64,000 nucleotides of DNA from a virus. Both the position numbers and the translations under genes were made by a program. The notes under the pieces are model-generated. The model was not told the origin of the DNA. It did not search any database and saw only the letters and a list, made by a program, of their open reading frames with translations. Shown one piece after another: positions 56,638 to 64,000 of the stretch; positions within the stretch are counted from its first letter, which is position 1, and each line of letters starts with the position of its first letter. Where the stretch lies: positions 1-64,000 of the IMG/VR virus record IMGVR_UViG_3300042090_001530; one strand, 5' to 3'.

Positions 56638-58962
56638 ATGCCGGTGACCTCGAGCTCCGTCTGGAACGCGGCGCAGGCCGGGCTGATCGGCAACGCGGCA
56701 GCCACGGCAGCCTCAGCCCAGGTGAACCAACTGCTCACCACGCACCCGGCCACGGCGATCTACCAAGGCAACCGTGTTCTTCAGCCGGAGATCATCTACT
56801 CGACGACGCAGAACCCTTGGAACGTCCCGCTCGGCACCCTCGATGTCGACCAGCCCTTCACGATGTCCGGCACCGTCATCGGCCGGATCCAACTGCCGGT
56901 CCTCGCCGTGGGGAACGGCGCCGACCTGCTCGTGTCACTGTGCGCGGACAACGGGTCCGGCCAGCCCGGCACCATGGTCACGCAAACGCGCATCCCAGGT
57001 TCGTGGATCAGCGCCCTAGGTGCGGTGAACGCCCCCACGGGACCGGCGACACAGTTCCCAGTGGTCCAGTATTCGAACTCCCCGCTGGCAGTGGCACAGT
57101 TCAACATCTGGTCTGAGGCACTGCAGGTCGTCCAAGCGTACAACTACCCCGCCATCACGTTCATGGGCATCTCGGCGACCCCGTCGACCGCGTACTACCA
57201 GGGGTACATCATCGCTGTCGGCGGGGTGAGCAACGACGTCGCCCTGTCCACCGTGTACACGATCCCGTACAGTTCGGAAGGGGTGCTCTCGCCGACAGTG
57301 CCGCAGCCCGCGTTCCCGAACCCGAACGACGGCTCCTCGGCGACGATCGTGGCCGTCGACTCGTCCACGGGCGCCCCGGTGGTCGTGAACTGCGGCGGCG
57401 GCACCTCCTACGAAGGCGCGCCGGTCACGAACGCGTTCACGTCGTCGCTGACCACCTCGACCGGGCAACTCTCGGCGTGGGCGGCGCAGGCGGCACTGCC
57501 GGCGGCGATCCAGAACCACGGCATGGCCACCTGGGGCGGGTACGTGTATGTGGTCGGCGGCCGCACCTCTTCCGGGCTCGTCAACACCGTGTATTACGCG
57601 CAGGTGCAGAACGGCCAGATCGCGGCGTGGAACACGGGGACGCCGCTGCCACTGGCGGAGCAACTGCCGTTCGTCGTGGCGTGCAACGGGCTGCTGGTGG
57701 TGTTCGGCGGCGCCAACGCCTCGTTCGCCGGGAATCAGACGGCGTACTACGCGGTGATCAACGAGGGCGGGTCGCTCGGCCCGTGGCTGACACTGCCACC
57801 GCTGTACGCGGCCACCTATAACCTAAACGCGAACCCGTACGCGAATCAGTTCGGGATCATCAGCGCCACGAACTTCAATACCCTGACATTCTCCGAGCAG
57901 GGCGGCCCCTCGACCGAGTGGGGCACGATCACGTCGGGCGCGGGTGGCGTCCTGCTCGGCTACAACGATTCCGGCAACGGCCAGGTGCTGGTCTATGCGC
58001 TCTCCCCGAGCGAGAACCAGTTCGGCACCGTGTACATGAACCTGGTGCCGTACATTTCGGTGCCGCTCCCAGCGACGGGCCTGACCAGCGGGAACACGTA
58101 CCACATCTTGATCCAACAAAAGGGCGGAGATGCCGTCGACTACCTGTCGACGATGATCGGGTTCCGGACGTACACGGCATCATCCGGCCCGACCGCGCAG
58201 ACGAGCCCGCCCGGCGCGTACACGTGGACGACGGTAGCCACTAGTGACGCCGTGCCGATCCAGGTCTTCGATCAGACGCCGCCGGCCGCCCCGGGGATCC
58301 TGCCGTGGCACACCTGGTCGGATCAGGGCGCGCGCATTACCACGATCGTATGCGCGACGACCCCGGACCAGCGGCTGCTCGGCATATGCGAGGCGACCCG
58401 CATGGGGCTCGCGCTGAACCAGAACCAAGGGTTCGAGGCCGGCCTCTCCCCCTGGACGTGGTCCGGCGGCACGGCCGTCCAGTCCACCGCCCAGTCGTAC
58501 TCGGGGCTGCACTGCGCGCAGATCACCCCGAACGGCACCTCCGCATCCTGCTCCTTCGCCTCGGAGATTCTGCCGTGCCTGCCCGGGCAGGCGGTCACTG
58601 CGGCGGGCTGGTTCTACTTCACCAACACGGTAACCTCGAACTTTTCGCTCTCCGTAACGTGGTACACGGCCGTGACCGGCGGCACTGCGATCTCCACGAC
58701 CGCGAACCTCGTCAGCGTCAGCCCGGCCACCTGGACTGAGGTCGTCAACAACCTGACAGCGGTCGGCGGGGCGTACGGGTTCCAGATGGTGGCCACGCTC
58801 AGCGGAACCCCCGCGTCGTCGCAACTCTGGTACGTCGACAACGCCATCGGCACATACACCTACACCGGGCCGCAGCAATCCTCAGTCACGCAACTCGAAT
58901 ACGGGGGCAACTGGCCCTCGTATCAGACGTGGCCGCCCCTCGGCTCGACCGTGCTCGCGTAG
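56638..58962 (+). CDS. large tail protein with Kelch-like propeller and CBM, 774 aa
   Basis: ATG at 56638 follows CGGAGG. The N terminus has the AQVNQLLTTH motif of its neighbours. Residues about 265-400 contain Kelch-like blades (YVYVVGGRTSSGLVNTVYYA, LLVVFGGANAS), and a carbohydrate-binding module of CBM4/9 type starts near 595 (NQGFEAGLSPWTWSGGTA). Residues before it include WHTWSDQGARITTI, the family end motif. It is probably a receptor-recognition protein for a glycan on the host surface. Confidence 0.78.
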   Translation: MPVTSSSVWNAAQAGLIGNAAATAASAQVNQLLTTHPATAIYQGNRVLQPEIIYSTTQNPWNVPLGTLDVDQPFTMSGTVIGRIQLPVLAVGNGADLLVSLCADNGSGQPGTMVTQTRIPGSWISALGAVNAPTGPATQFPVVQYSNSPLAVAQFNIWSEALQVVQAYNYPAITFMGISATPSTAYYQGYIIAVGGVSNDVALSTVYTIPYSSEGVLSPTVPQPAFPNPNDGSSATIVAVDSSTGAPVVVNCGGGTSYEGAPVTNAFTSSLTTSTGQLSAWAAQAALPAAIQNHGMATWGGYVYVVGGRTSSGLVNTVYYAQVQNGQIAAWNTGTPLPLAEQLPFVVACNGLLVVFGGANASFAGNQTAYYAVINEGGSLGPWLTLPPLYAATYNLNANPYANQFGIISATNFNTLTFSEQGGPSTEWGTITSGAGGVLLGYNDSGNGQVLVYALSPSENQFGTVYMNLVPYISVPLPATGLTSGNTYHILIQQKGGDAVDYLSTMIGFRTYTASSGPTAQTSPPGAYTWTTVATSDAVPIQVFDQTPPAAPGILPWHTWSDQGARITTIVCATTPDQRLLGICEATRMGLALNQNQGFEAGLSPWTWSGGTAVQSTAQSYSGLHCAQITPNGTSASCSFASEILPCLPGQAVTAAGWFYFTNTVTSNFSLSVTWYTAVTGGTAISTTANLVSVSPATWTEVVNNLTAVGGAYGFQMVATLSGTPASSQLWYVDNAIGTYTYTGPQQSSVTQLEYGGNWPSYQTWPPLGSTVLA

Positions 58963-59035
58963 CTGCGCCGCTCTCCCGCATCCTCTGTCCCGCCCCATCC
59001 GGGCGCCGTGAACCCACATTCGGCAGAGAGGGTGC

Positions 59036-59530
59036 ATGGTGGCCGACACCTTCGAACTCATCGCCCTCGCCGCGGTCGCACAGCTGCAGCCGCTCGTCAA
59101 CGCCACACCCGCCTCCACCACCACCAACGGCACGCCCACCTCCGGCACTACCGAGACCGAAGACGCAGTCCTCGGCACCTACCAGTGCAACCTGATCTCC
59201 GGGCGCCGATACATGGCCGTCATGAACGGCCTCGTCGGCAACGGCTCCGTCGTGTCCGACGTGTTCCTCCTCAACATCCGCAACTCCGGCTCCTCATCTG
59301 CGCCGACGAGCTCGAGCACGCTCGTGGCCCAGCAAGAGTGGACGCCGCAGACCGCAGGCACCTCCGGGCGGTCGCCGATCCCGCTCGCCGGCTCTTTCAT
59401 CGCCCCCGCCACCGGGCTCAACACGTTCGCTTTCTTCGCGCAGCGCACGGCCGGCACCGGGGTGTTCACCCCCATCTCGCCACTCGCCATCGCGCGCGAG
59501 CTCTTCGTGATGTACCTAGGAGCCGTCTGA
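59036..59530 (+). CDS. minor tail or tip protein, 164 aa
   Basis: ATG at 59036 follows AGAGAGGG. The protein has a polar Thr/Ser-rich N-terminal region and a beta-rich C-terminal part (RRYMAVMNGLVGNGS, IPLAGSFIAPATGLN). It follows the large receptor-binding protein and overlaps the next gene (TGATG). No family is recognised. Confidence 0.6.
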   Translation: MVADTFELIALAAVAQLQPLVNATPASTTTNGTPTSGTTETEDAVLGTYQCNLISGRRYMAVMNGLVGNGSVVSDVFLLNIRNSGSSSAPTSSSTLVAQQEWTPQTAGTSGRSPIPLAGSFIAPATGLNTFAFFAQRTAGTGVFTPISPLAIARELFVMYLGAV

Positions 59531-59757
59531 TGACCGTCGCACCCGAGCCCATGCGCCAGGAGGCGCCGTACCCCGAGATCCTCGCCGGACTGGTCGACCG
59601 GCTCCGGTACCGCGCGGGCTGGCTGTTCGCGTTGCGCGACATCGACCGCGGGCAAGGCAGCTCCTCCGGAGCCCTGAAGCGCCGGGGTTCCTCGCCAGAC
59701 ACTGCTGAACGACTAGCGGTGAGGGAGAGTGAACCGCGGTGTCACTGCCTGACTTGA
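59530..59757 (+). pseudogene. truncated actinophage gene (IDRGQG family)
   Basis: ATG at 59530 overlaps the upstream stop. The first 43 residues (YPEILAGLVDRLRYRAGW, then FALRDIDRGQG) look like the start of a common actinophage protein of about 130-150 residues. The remaining 32 residues are Arg/Ser-rich and unlike that family, and the frame stops at 59757. The 3' part seems deleted or replaced. Known family length comes from memory and is not verified here. Confidence 0.5.
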
Positions 59758-59840
59758 GCGCACTCGACAAGCACAAGACCGGCGGATTCGCCCCCGGCTA
59801 TCCGGCGAACGCGAGGACTTTCTACAGTCCTGTCGCCTAG
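59739..59840 (+). pseudogene. 5' fragment of a phospholipase-D-like phage gene
   Basis: GTG at 59739 encodes MSLPDLSALDKHKTGGF followed by APGYPANARTFYSPV and a stop. This opening resembles PLD-like actinophage proteins, in which FYSP-DDV precedes the first catalytic domain. Here it stops after 33 residues exactly where the minus-strand HNH gene ends. The rest of the gene is missing from the window, pointing to disruption by the HNH insertion. Confidence 0.5.
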
Positions 59841-60634
59841 ACTCCCTCTGCGCCGCTTTCTTGCGCGGCTTCCCGCCGCCGACGCACGGCAGCCCTTCCG
59901 CACTCCTTGCAGACCCTAGCGCCGCGATACCACCGCGTGTTCTCTTCGGAGAACGCATGGCCGTGTTTGCAGTGCGTCTTAACGGCATTGGCGGCCGAGA
60001 CGGTACGTGCCCGCAATGTGTTGATCCGTGAGGTTGTCGGCTGCAGGTGAGCGGGGTTAACGCACCTGCGATGGCTACACGTGTCGCCGCCCGTGCATCG
60101 CGAGAAGTCGGTATGGCACATATGGTCCAGCTGAAGTCCATCCGGAATCTCGCCGACCAACTGCTCGTAGGCCCATCGGTGAACGAGGACGAAGCGGCCC
60201 GACTTGCCCCCCATCCGCACTTGGCAGTAGCCGTGCTTGCCGGGTTTGCCCTGCCAAACCCAGCACGGGCCCAGTTCGGGCTTGTGCCCCGGAACGGGCC
60301 CGTCCTTGTCAACTTTCGACCAGAACCTACGGTCATCGTCGCCATGGATCCGCTTTTGCACAAGCGGATCTCCGTAGCGATGCCAACGCTGATAGTGGAC
60401 GTTGCACCACCCTTTCACCTTCGCGCCCTCAGGGCAGTCGGCGATGGCGCACTTCACGAAAGCCTTTGGCTGCGGCTCGGCTCGCTGCAAGCGCTTCTCG
60501 GCGGCCTTCTTCTGCGCCCAAGCCTTTCCTCGCGCGCGAGCGCAGAGCCGACACTCCCTGGCGCGGCCGGGTCGATCGATCGTGCTTTCCGCGGTCCAGG
60601 GGTGGCCCTGGGCGCAACCCATCGATGATTTCAC
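59837..60634 (-). CDS. HNH homing endonuclease, 265 aa
   Basis: This is the only convincing minus-strand gene. It has a zinc knuckle region (about 61-92, KCAIADCPEG), then FWSKVDK, CWVWQG, His152 in LVHRWAYE, Asp170-His171 in LDHMC, and CVNPAHLQPTT with His196, the classic HNH layout. A second Cys pair lies near the C terminus (VCKECGRA). It would cut DNA at a specific site and promote its own spread. The start is GTG, with an in-frame ATG a few codons later. The neighbouring truncated genes suggest recent insertion. Confidence 0.85.
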   Translation of the reverse strand: MKSSMGCAQGHPWTAESTIDRPGRARECRLCARARGKAWAQKKAAEKRLQRAEPQPKAFVKCAIADCPEGAKVKGWCNVHYQRWHRYGDPLVQKRIHGDDDRRFWSKVDKDGPVPGHKPELGPCWVWQGKPGKHGYCQVRMGGKSGRFVLVHRWAYEQLVGEIPDGLQLDHMCHTDFSRCTGGDTCSHRRCVNPAHLQPTTSRINTLRARTVSAANAVKTHCKHGHAFSEENTRWYRGARVCKECGRAAVRRRREAAQESGAEGV

Positions 60635-60672
60635 TTTTCAGTTGTAGCAGCAACGCGAGTCTGAGGTGGCGA

Positions 60673-61119
60673 ATGTTTGACGCTGTAGAAGAAGTCGCTG
60701 CCCATACTCAGACCGAGACGCATCACTATTCGGTGCGCTTTCCGGCCCACCCCGCGCGCACCGACGATCCGCACTACAGGGACTTCGATCACCTGCACCG
60801 CGAGTGGAAGAAGGATCCCGAACGATGGCAGTGCGCCGTTGGCAAGCATCGCGGCGACTTCTCCGAATGCGACCTCGCCAAGCCGCTCGAACTGCACCAC
60901 GCGCACGTCGAGTTCAGCTTGCAAAACGGCGTCGACCTGTCATGGCTTGAGGCGGACTATCCGGGAATCTCGAACCCCGACGAGGTCGGAGCCTGGGTCG
61001 AGAGCCCGGACAACCTCTTAGTCCTGTGCGTAGCCCATCATCGCGGCCCGGGCGGCGTGCACGTCGCGTCCGCCTCGGACTTCGAGGCAGAGAAGTACGT
61101 GAGAGGACTCATCTCTTGA
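60673..61119 (+). CDS. HNH-domain phage protein, 148 aa
   Basis: ATG at 60673 follows GAGGTG. The protein has CDLAKPLELHHAHVEF (His75-His76), QNGVDLSWLEADYPGIS, then DNLLVLCVAHHRGPGG (Asn114, His122-His123), a variant HNH fold common in actinophage accessory genes. Unlike the minus-strand gene it looks like a resident phage nuclease or DNA-binding protein. The TTGA at its end couples it to the next small frame. Confidence 0.75.
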   Translation: MFDAVEEVAAHTQTETHHYSVRFPAHPARTDDPHYRDFDHLHREWKKDPERWQCAVGKHRGDFSECDLAKPLELHHAHVEFSLQNGVDLSWLEADYPGISNPDEVGAWVESPDNLLVLCVAHHRGPGGVHVASASDFEAEKYVRGLIS

Positions 61120-61208
61120 GCCGCCCGCTGATCCTCGTCGCGGCCGAAGCGCGTGCCCGAGTAGACATGATTCACCACGCGATGTTGACGAAGGCCGCGA
61201 AGAAGTGA
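61116..61208 (+). CDS. possible 30-aa peptide (TTG start)
   Basis: TTG at 61116 overlaps the upstream stop (TTGA), and its own stop overlaps the GTG at 61205. The peptide is SRPLILVAAEARARVDM and a Lys-rich end. Double coupling is the main support. It may act mainly to link translation of its neighbours. Confidence 0.45.
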   Translation: MSRPLILVAAEARARVDMIHHAMLTKAAKK

Positions 61209-61758
61209 CCGCTGTCGCCGACGGGCCACCAGGACGCTCGGATGCTGCGCGGGTGCTGATCGGCGCAGGTTTCACGGCGTCCGACATCGAACGCGTACTC
61301 GCAGGGGCGCCTGAGACATCCAAGCGCGCCTGGGTGCGCCCGGCGGTGTTCGGCGCGTCCGACGGCCTCATGTCGATCTTGGGTGTGGTGTTCTATCTGG
61401 GCAACCATGCCGGGCTCATCGTCCCGGCCGCCGCGATCGGCGGCCTCGGCGCCTCGCTGTCCATGGCGGCAGGGGAGTGGCTTTCGGAGAGCAGCAAGGG
61501 ATTCAGGGCGTCGTTGGTGATGGGCGCGGCACCGGCGTCGGCTCCATCGTCCCCGCGTTCCCGTACGCATTCCTTCACGGCGGCGCGGCGTTCGCGCTCT
61601 CGACAGTGCTGTGCATGGCCCTGACCGTCGCCGTCGGACTGCTGCGCACCACGCCGCCGCAGCGTGCCAGGCGGGTCGCGGTCACCATCGGCGTGCTCGC
61701 CGTCGTCTACGGCGTCACCCTCGCGTGTGCACTGGCGACCCGGGGAGGTGCGGCTTGA
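61205..61758 (+). pseudogene. VIT1/CCC1-like membrane protein split by a frameshift
   Basis: GTG at 61205 starts a protein with RPAVFGASDGLMSILGVVF and ASLSMAAGEWLSESSKG, typical of the VIT1/CCC1 iron/manganese transporter family. Near residue 108 the frame leaves the family pattern, while the -1 frame continues with GSIVPAFPYAFLHGGAAF and two hydrophobic helices to 61758. One base deletion, sequencing error or a -1 ribosomal shift near the run GGCACCGG (about 61530) would restore a full protein. Phage versions of this fold are unusual and of unknown use. Confidence 0.6.
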
Positions 61759-62282
61759 GTCTGTATCGGCACGTCCCGCACCCTCGCATCGCCGCCCGCA
61801 ACGATGATGGCCCGGCCAAGGTGGCGGACCAGCATTCGCGCGGGAGCGCAGTCCAGCGGTTCAATACGCGCCTCGCCCTGGCGACCACGAAGACGGTCGG
61901 CTCGATGTGGTGCGCCTACGCCTTCGCCCTGTTCGACTGCCTCGCGCTGCCGCAGGCGATCCAGGGCGGCCTTTTCGGCATCGTGCAGTGGGTCGCGTCG
62001 TTTTTCCTCCAACTGGTATTGTTGTCAATTATTTTAGTTGGACAGAACGTGCAGGCCGACGCGTCCGACAAGCGGTCCGAATCCACCTACCTCGACGCGG
62101 AAGCCATCCTTGACTCCGCGCGGCAGATCGCCGAGCACCTCGGCGCCCAGGACCAGCACCTGCTCACCCAGGACGACCGGCTCGCCGCGCTGGCGGACCG
62201 GTCCGACGCGCTCGCCGGCCAGCTGACCGCCCTGGTCATGCGCCTGACGCCTCCCGGCACGGAATCGGGCACGGAGCGTTGA
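61755..62282 (+). CDS. DUF1003-like membrane protein, 175 aa
   Basis: TTG at 61755 has GGGGAGG upstream and overlaps the previous stop. The pattern FNTRLALATTKTVGSMW, LPQAIQ and ILVGQNVQADASDKR matches DUF1003-type proteins with two membrane helices (about 45-95), followed by a coiled coil (about 110-165). Similar proteins occur in actinophages near lysis or end-of-tail genes. Its role is unknown. Confidence 0.7.
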   Translation: MSLYRHVPHPRIAARNDDGPAKVADQHSRGSAVQRFNTRLALATTKTVGSMWCAYAFALFDCLALPQAIQGGLFGIVQWVASFFLQLVLLSIILVGQNVQADASDKRSESTYLDAEAILDSARQIAEHLGAQDQHLLTQDDRLAALADRSDALAGQLTALVMRLTPPGTESGTER

Positions 62283-62494
62283 CATCAGCCGAGACGGTGA
62301 TCGCCGCAGCGCTCATCAGCTCCCTGCCCGGCTGGGCCGCCGTCTACGTGACCATCGCCAATCGGCGTGCGCTAAGGAGGCAGACCGCCGTGCTCCGGGA
62401 GGACACCGTCACGCAGACCGCGCAGATCAAGGCTCATATCGACACCTCGGGCGCCCCCGTGTTCACGGAAGGACAGGGCGAAGCAGGCAAATAA
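62279..62494 (+). CDS. small membrane protein (holin-like), 71 aa
   Basis: TTG at 62279 overlaps the upstream stop (TTGA). One hydrophobic helix (about 5-25) is followed by a basic and then a helical region. Size and topology fit an accessory holin or antiholin, and the surrounding genes are also membrane proteins. No motif confirms it. Confidence 0.6.
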   Translation: MTSAETVIAAALISSLPGWAAVYVTIANRRALRRQTAVLREDTVTQTAQIKAHIDTSGAPVFTEGQGEAGK

Positions 62495-62593
62495 GCCCGC
62501 AGACCGCGCGGCCTTAAACCCGGAACCGGTCGCCCCAACAGCCAGCCTCGCACACCGCCAGCCCCAGACCTCGGCTGACAAGAGAGGCCACCC

Positions 62594-63013
62594 GTGGCCG
62601 ACGACATGAGTCCAGGCGAAATCCGCCGAACGATCGAGCGCATCGAGCAGGCCCAGAGAGACTCGAACCGGGCGACCGACGACCGGATCAGTGAACTCGC
62701 ACGCAAAGCAGTGCCCGCCGAACTGTGGGCCAACGAACAAAGAAACATCACCGAACGCATCGAGCACGCGGAGCACGACCATGCCGAAGCGCTGCTCCGG
62801 ATGGAGAACCGCTCCCTGGAACGGTTCACCACGGTTCAGAACGAGTTGGCGGCGATCCGGGGCGACCTGCGCGACCACGAGCAGTCGCACAAAGAGTCGA
62901 CCGCGTGGAGCCGCAACCGGGTGTTGACTGCGATCGGGATCACGGTGGGGGCGTTCGCGACGCTCGCCGGTGCGTGGATCGCCGCCGTCATCGCCGCCAG
63001 GGGAGTGCATTAG
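62594..63013 (+). CDS. coiled-coil protein with C-terminal membrane helix, 139 aa
   Basis: GTG at 62594 follows AGAGAGG. Residues 8-100 form a charged coiled coil and residues about 108-135 a membrane helix (RVLTAIGITVGAFATLAG). The architecture matches the 13153 protein and small actinophage membrane proteins that work near the lysis cassette. Function is not proven. Confidence 0.7.
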   Translation: MADDMSPGEIRRTIERIEQAQRDSNRATDDRISELARKAVPAELWANEQRNITERIEHAEHDHAEALLRMENRSLERFTTVQNELAAIRGDLRDHEQSHKESTAWSRNRVLTAIGITVGAFATLAGAWIAAVIAARGVH

Positions 63014-63015
63014 GG

Positions 63016-64000
63016 ATGCCGTTGGTGGAGCGCAGGCGCAGAACCTTGATCGCTGGCAGTGTCGCTTTCGCGATCGCCCTGTTCGGCCTGGTCGTTTTCC
63101 TGATCGTCGTGGTGTCGCACGCGTCCACGCAGATCGCGGACCTGAACGCGGGTCGGGCGACACAGGACGCGCAGATCAACGGTCTCGCCGGGGCGGTGGA
63201 GTCGGCGAGGGCGCAGATCAAAGGGCTGGGTGCGACGCCGGTGGTGCCCGCGCCCTCGGAGATCTTGAAGACGATCACCGTGTCTGGTCCTGCCGGCCCG
63301 GCGGGTTCGCCGGGCGCGGCGGGCGTCGGGGCGACCGGGCCGGCTGGTGCGGTCGGTTTGCCGGGCGAACCCGGCGCCACTGGAGTCGGCGCGACAGGCC
63401 CGGCCGGCGCCAGCGGCGCGGCGGGCAGCCCGGGGGCTGCGGGCAGTCCCGGTGCGGCCGGCAGCCCTGGAGCCCAAGGCGTCCAGGGTGAACAGGGAGT
63501 CGCCGGAAACGCCGGCATGGAAGGCCCGGCGGGTCCCGCAGGGCCAGCGGGACCAAGCGGCGCCCAAGGAGCCCAGGGTTCGCCCGGCAGCGACCCGGCC
63601 GGCTGGTCGTGGACCGACCCGTCGGGCAACGTCTACACCTGCGCCGCGGATGGCCAGACGCCGTCGCCGAACTACGCATGCACGCTCGAGTCGTCCGCAT
63701 CAGCTTCGGCGACGGCGTCCGACAGCGCGAGCCCCAGTCCCGACCCGAGCTCCAGTTCAACGCCCAGCCCGAGCATGAGCCCCAATGCGAGCACGGCCCC
63801 GAGCGCGAGCATGAGCCCCGCACCGACAGCGACCGCATCTGACACCGCGCCCGACGCCCAGGCCGTCGCAGTGGACGCGTCCAGACCCACCGCGACGGCC
63901 GCCACCCCGGCGCCGACCGGCCCGCCCAGCCCGAGCCCCCGTGCCCTACTCCTACTCGCCATCCCGCTACTGCGGCGGGATGACCTTTACGCCATCGGAG
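63016..64000 (+). CDS. membrane-anchored collagen-like protein (3' end cut by window)
   Basis: ATG at 63016 follows TAGGG. The frame stays open to the window end, more than 325 codons. Residues 11-34 form a membrane helix after an Arg-rich start. Residues 35-90 are a short helical stalk. Residues 91-192 are collagen-like Gly-X-Y repeats with two short interruptions (near 103-108 and 123-128). A small Trp/Cys-containing region follows, then a long Ser/Pro/Ala/Thr-rich stretch. It may be a surface or virion fibre, or a lysogenic-conversion protein. The missing end prevents a firm call. Confidence 0.65.
   Translation, partial: MPLVERRRRTLIAGSVAFAIALFGLVVFLIVVVSHASTQIADLNAGRATQDAQINGLAGAVESARAQIKGLGATPVVPAPSEILKTITVSGPAGPAGSPGAAGVGATGPAGAVGLPGEPGATGVGATGPAGASGAAGSPGAAGSPGAAGSPGAQGVQGEQGVAGNAGMEGPAGPAGPAGPSGAQGAQGSPGSDPAGWSWTDPSGNVYTCAADGQTPSPNYACTLESSASASATASDSASPSPDPSSSSTPSPSMSPNASTAPSASMSPAPTATASDTAPDAQAVAVDASRPTATAATPAPTGPPSPSPRALLLLAIPLLRRDDLYAIG

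Overview
The window is GC-rich DNA (by eye about 70% G+C) with GTG and TTG starts and strong purine-rich ribosome sites, as expected of an actinobacterium such as Streptomyces or a close relative. Almost every gene lies on the plus strand in overlapping, translationally coupled runs (ATGA, GTGA, TTGA and TGATG junctions). The content is that of a temperate siphovirus or prophage. Both ends are cut, so one gene is broken at each edge, and no replicase, repressor, phage integrase or classical endolysin is visible.

Positions 1-4560 hold small early genes: membrane proteins, a free-standing FtsK-gamma-like winged helix, and small zinc-finger proteins. Several are separated by GC-rich hairpins, and two strong hairpins close the block. 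Positions 4739-10545 resemble the transfer part of an actinomycete integrative conjugative element (AICE): a DUF2637/Spd-like membrane protein, an FtsK/SpoIIIE-type ATPase, a basic protein, a Hint-domain (intein-like) protein, a Cys-rich protein and an excisionase-like HTH protein. A terminator and a tRNA-Thr(CGT) gene follow. Next is an IS607-family element (about 10.84-12.84 kb) with serine transposase TnpA and TnpB nuclease.

Positions 12942-20665 carry about 20 small accessory genes, among them zinc-binding proteins, a three-member paralogous family and a permuted NlpC/P60-like hydrolase. Positions 20662-29390 encode two very large modular tail fibre/spike proteins. The morphogenesis block then runs in canonical order: small and large terminase subunits; a 1272-residue portal polyprotein that also contains NUDIX, 2H-phosphoesterase and MuF regions; an XkdF-like protease; a long scaffold-like protein; the capsid protein; an HNH gene flanked by palindromes and a terminator; a decoration-type protein; connectors; the tail tube protein; overlapping tail chaperones; a 1382-residue tape measure; and a distal tail region with a beta-helix spike, a glycine-rich tip, a Kelch-like propeller and a carbohydrate-binding domain.

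Positions 59.5-61.8 kb look damaged by HNH homing endonuclease activity: two truncated genes, a minus-strand HNH gene and a frameshifted VIT-like membrane protein. The window ends with holin-like membrane proteins and a membrane-anchored collagen-like protein that runs off the edge. In sum this looks like a mosaic of a plasmid/AICE-style DNA-transfer module and a long-tailed phage. Family names rest on pattern recognition of translated sequence, not on database searches.
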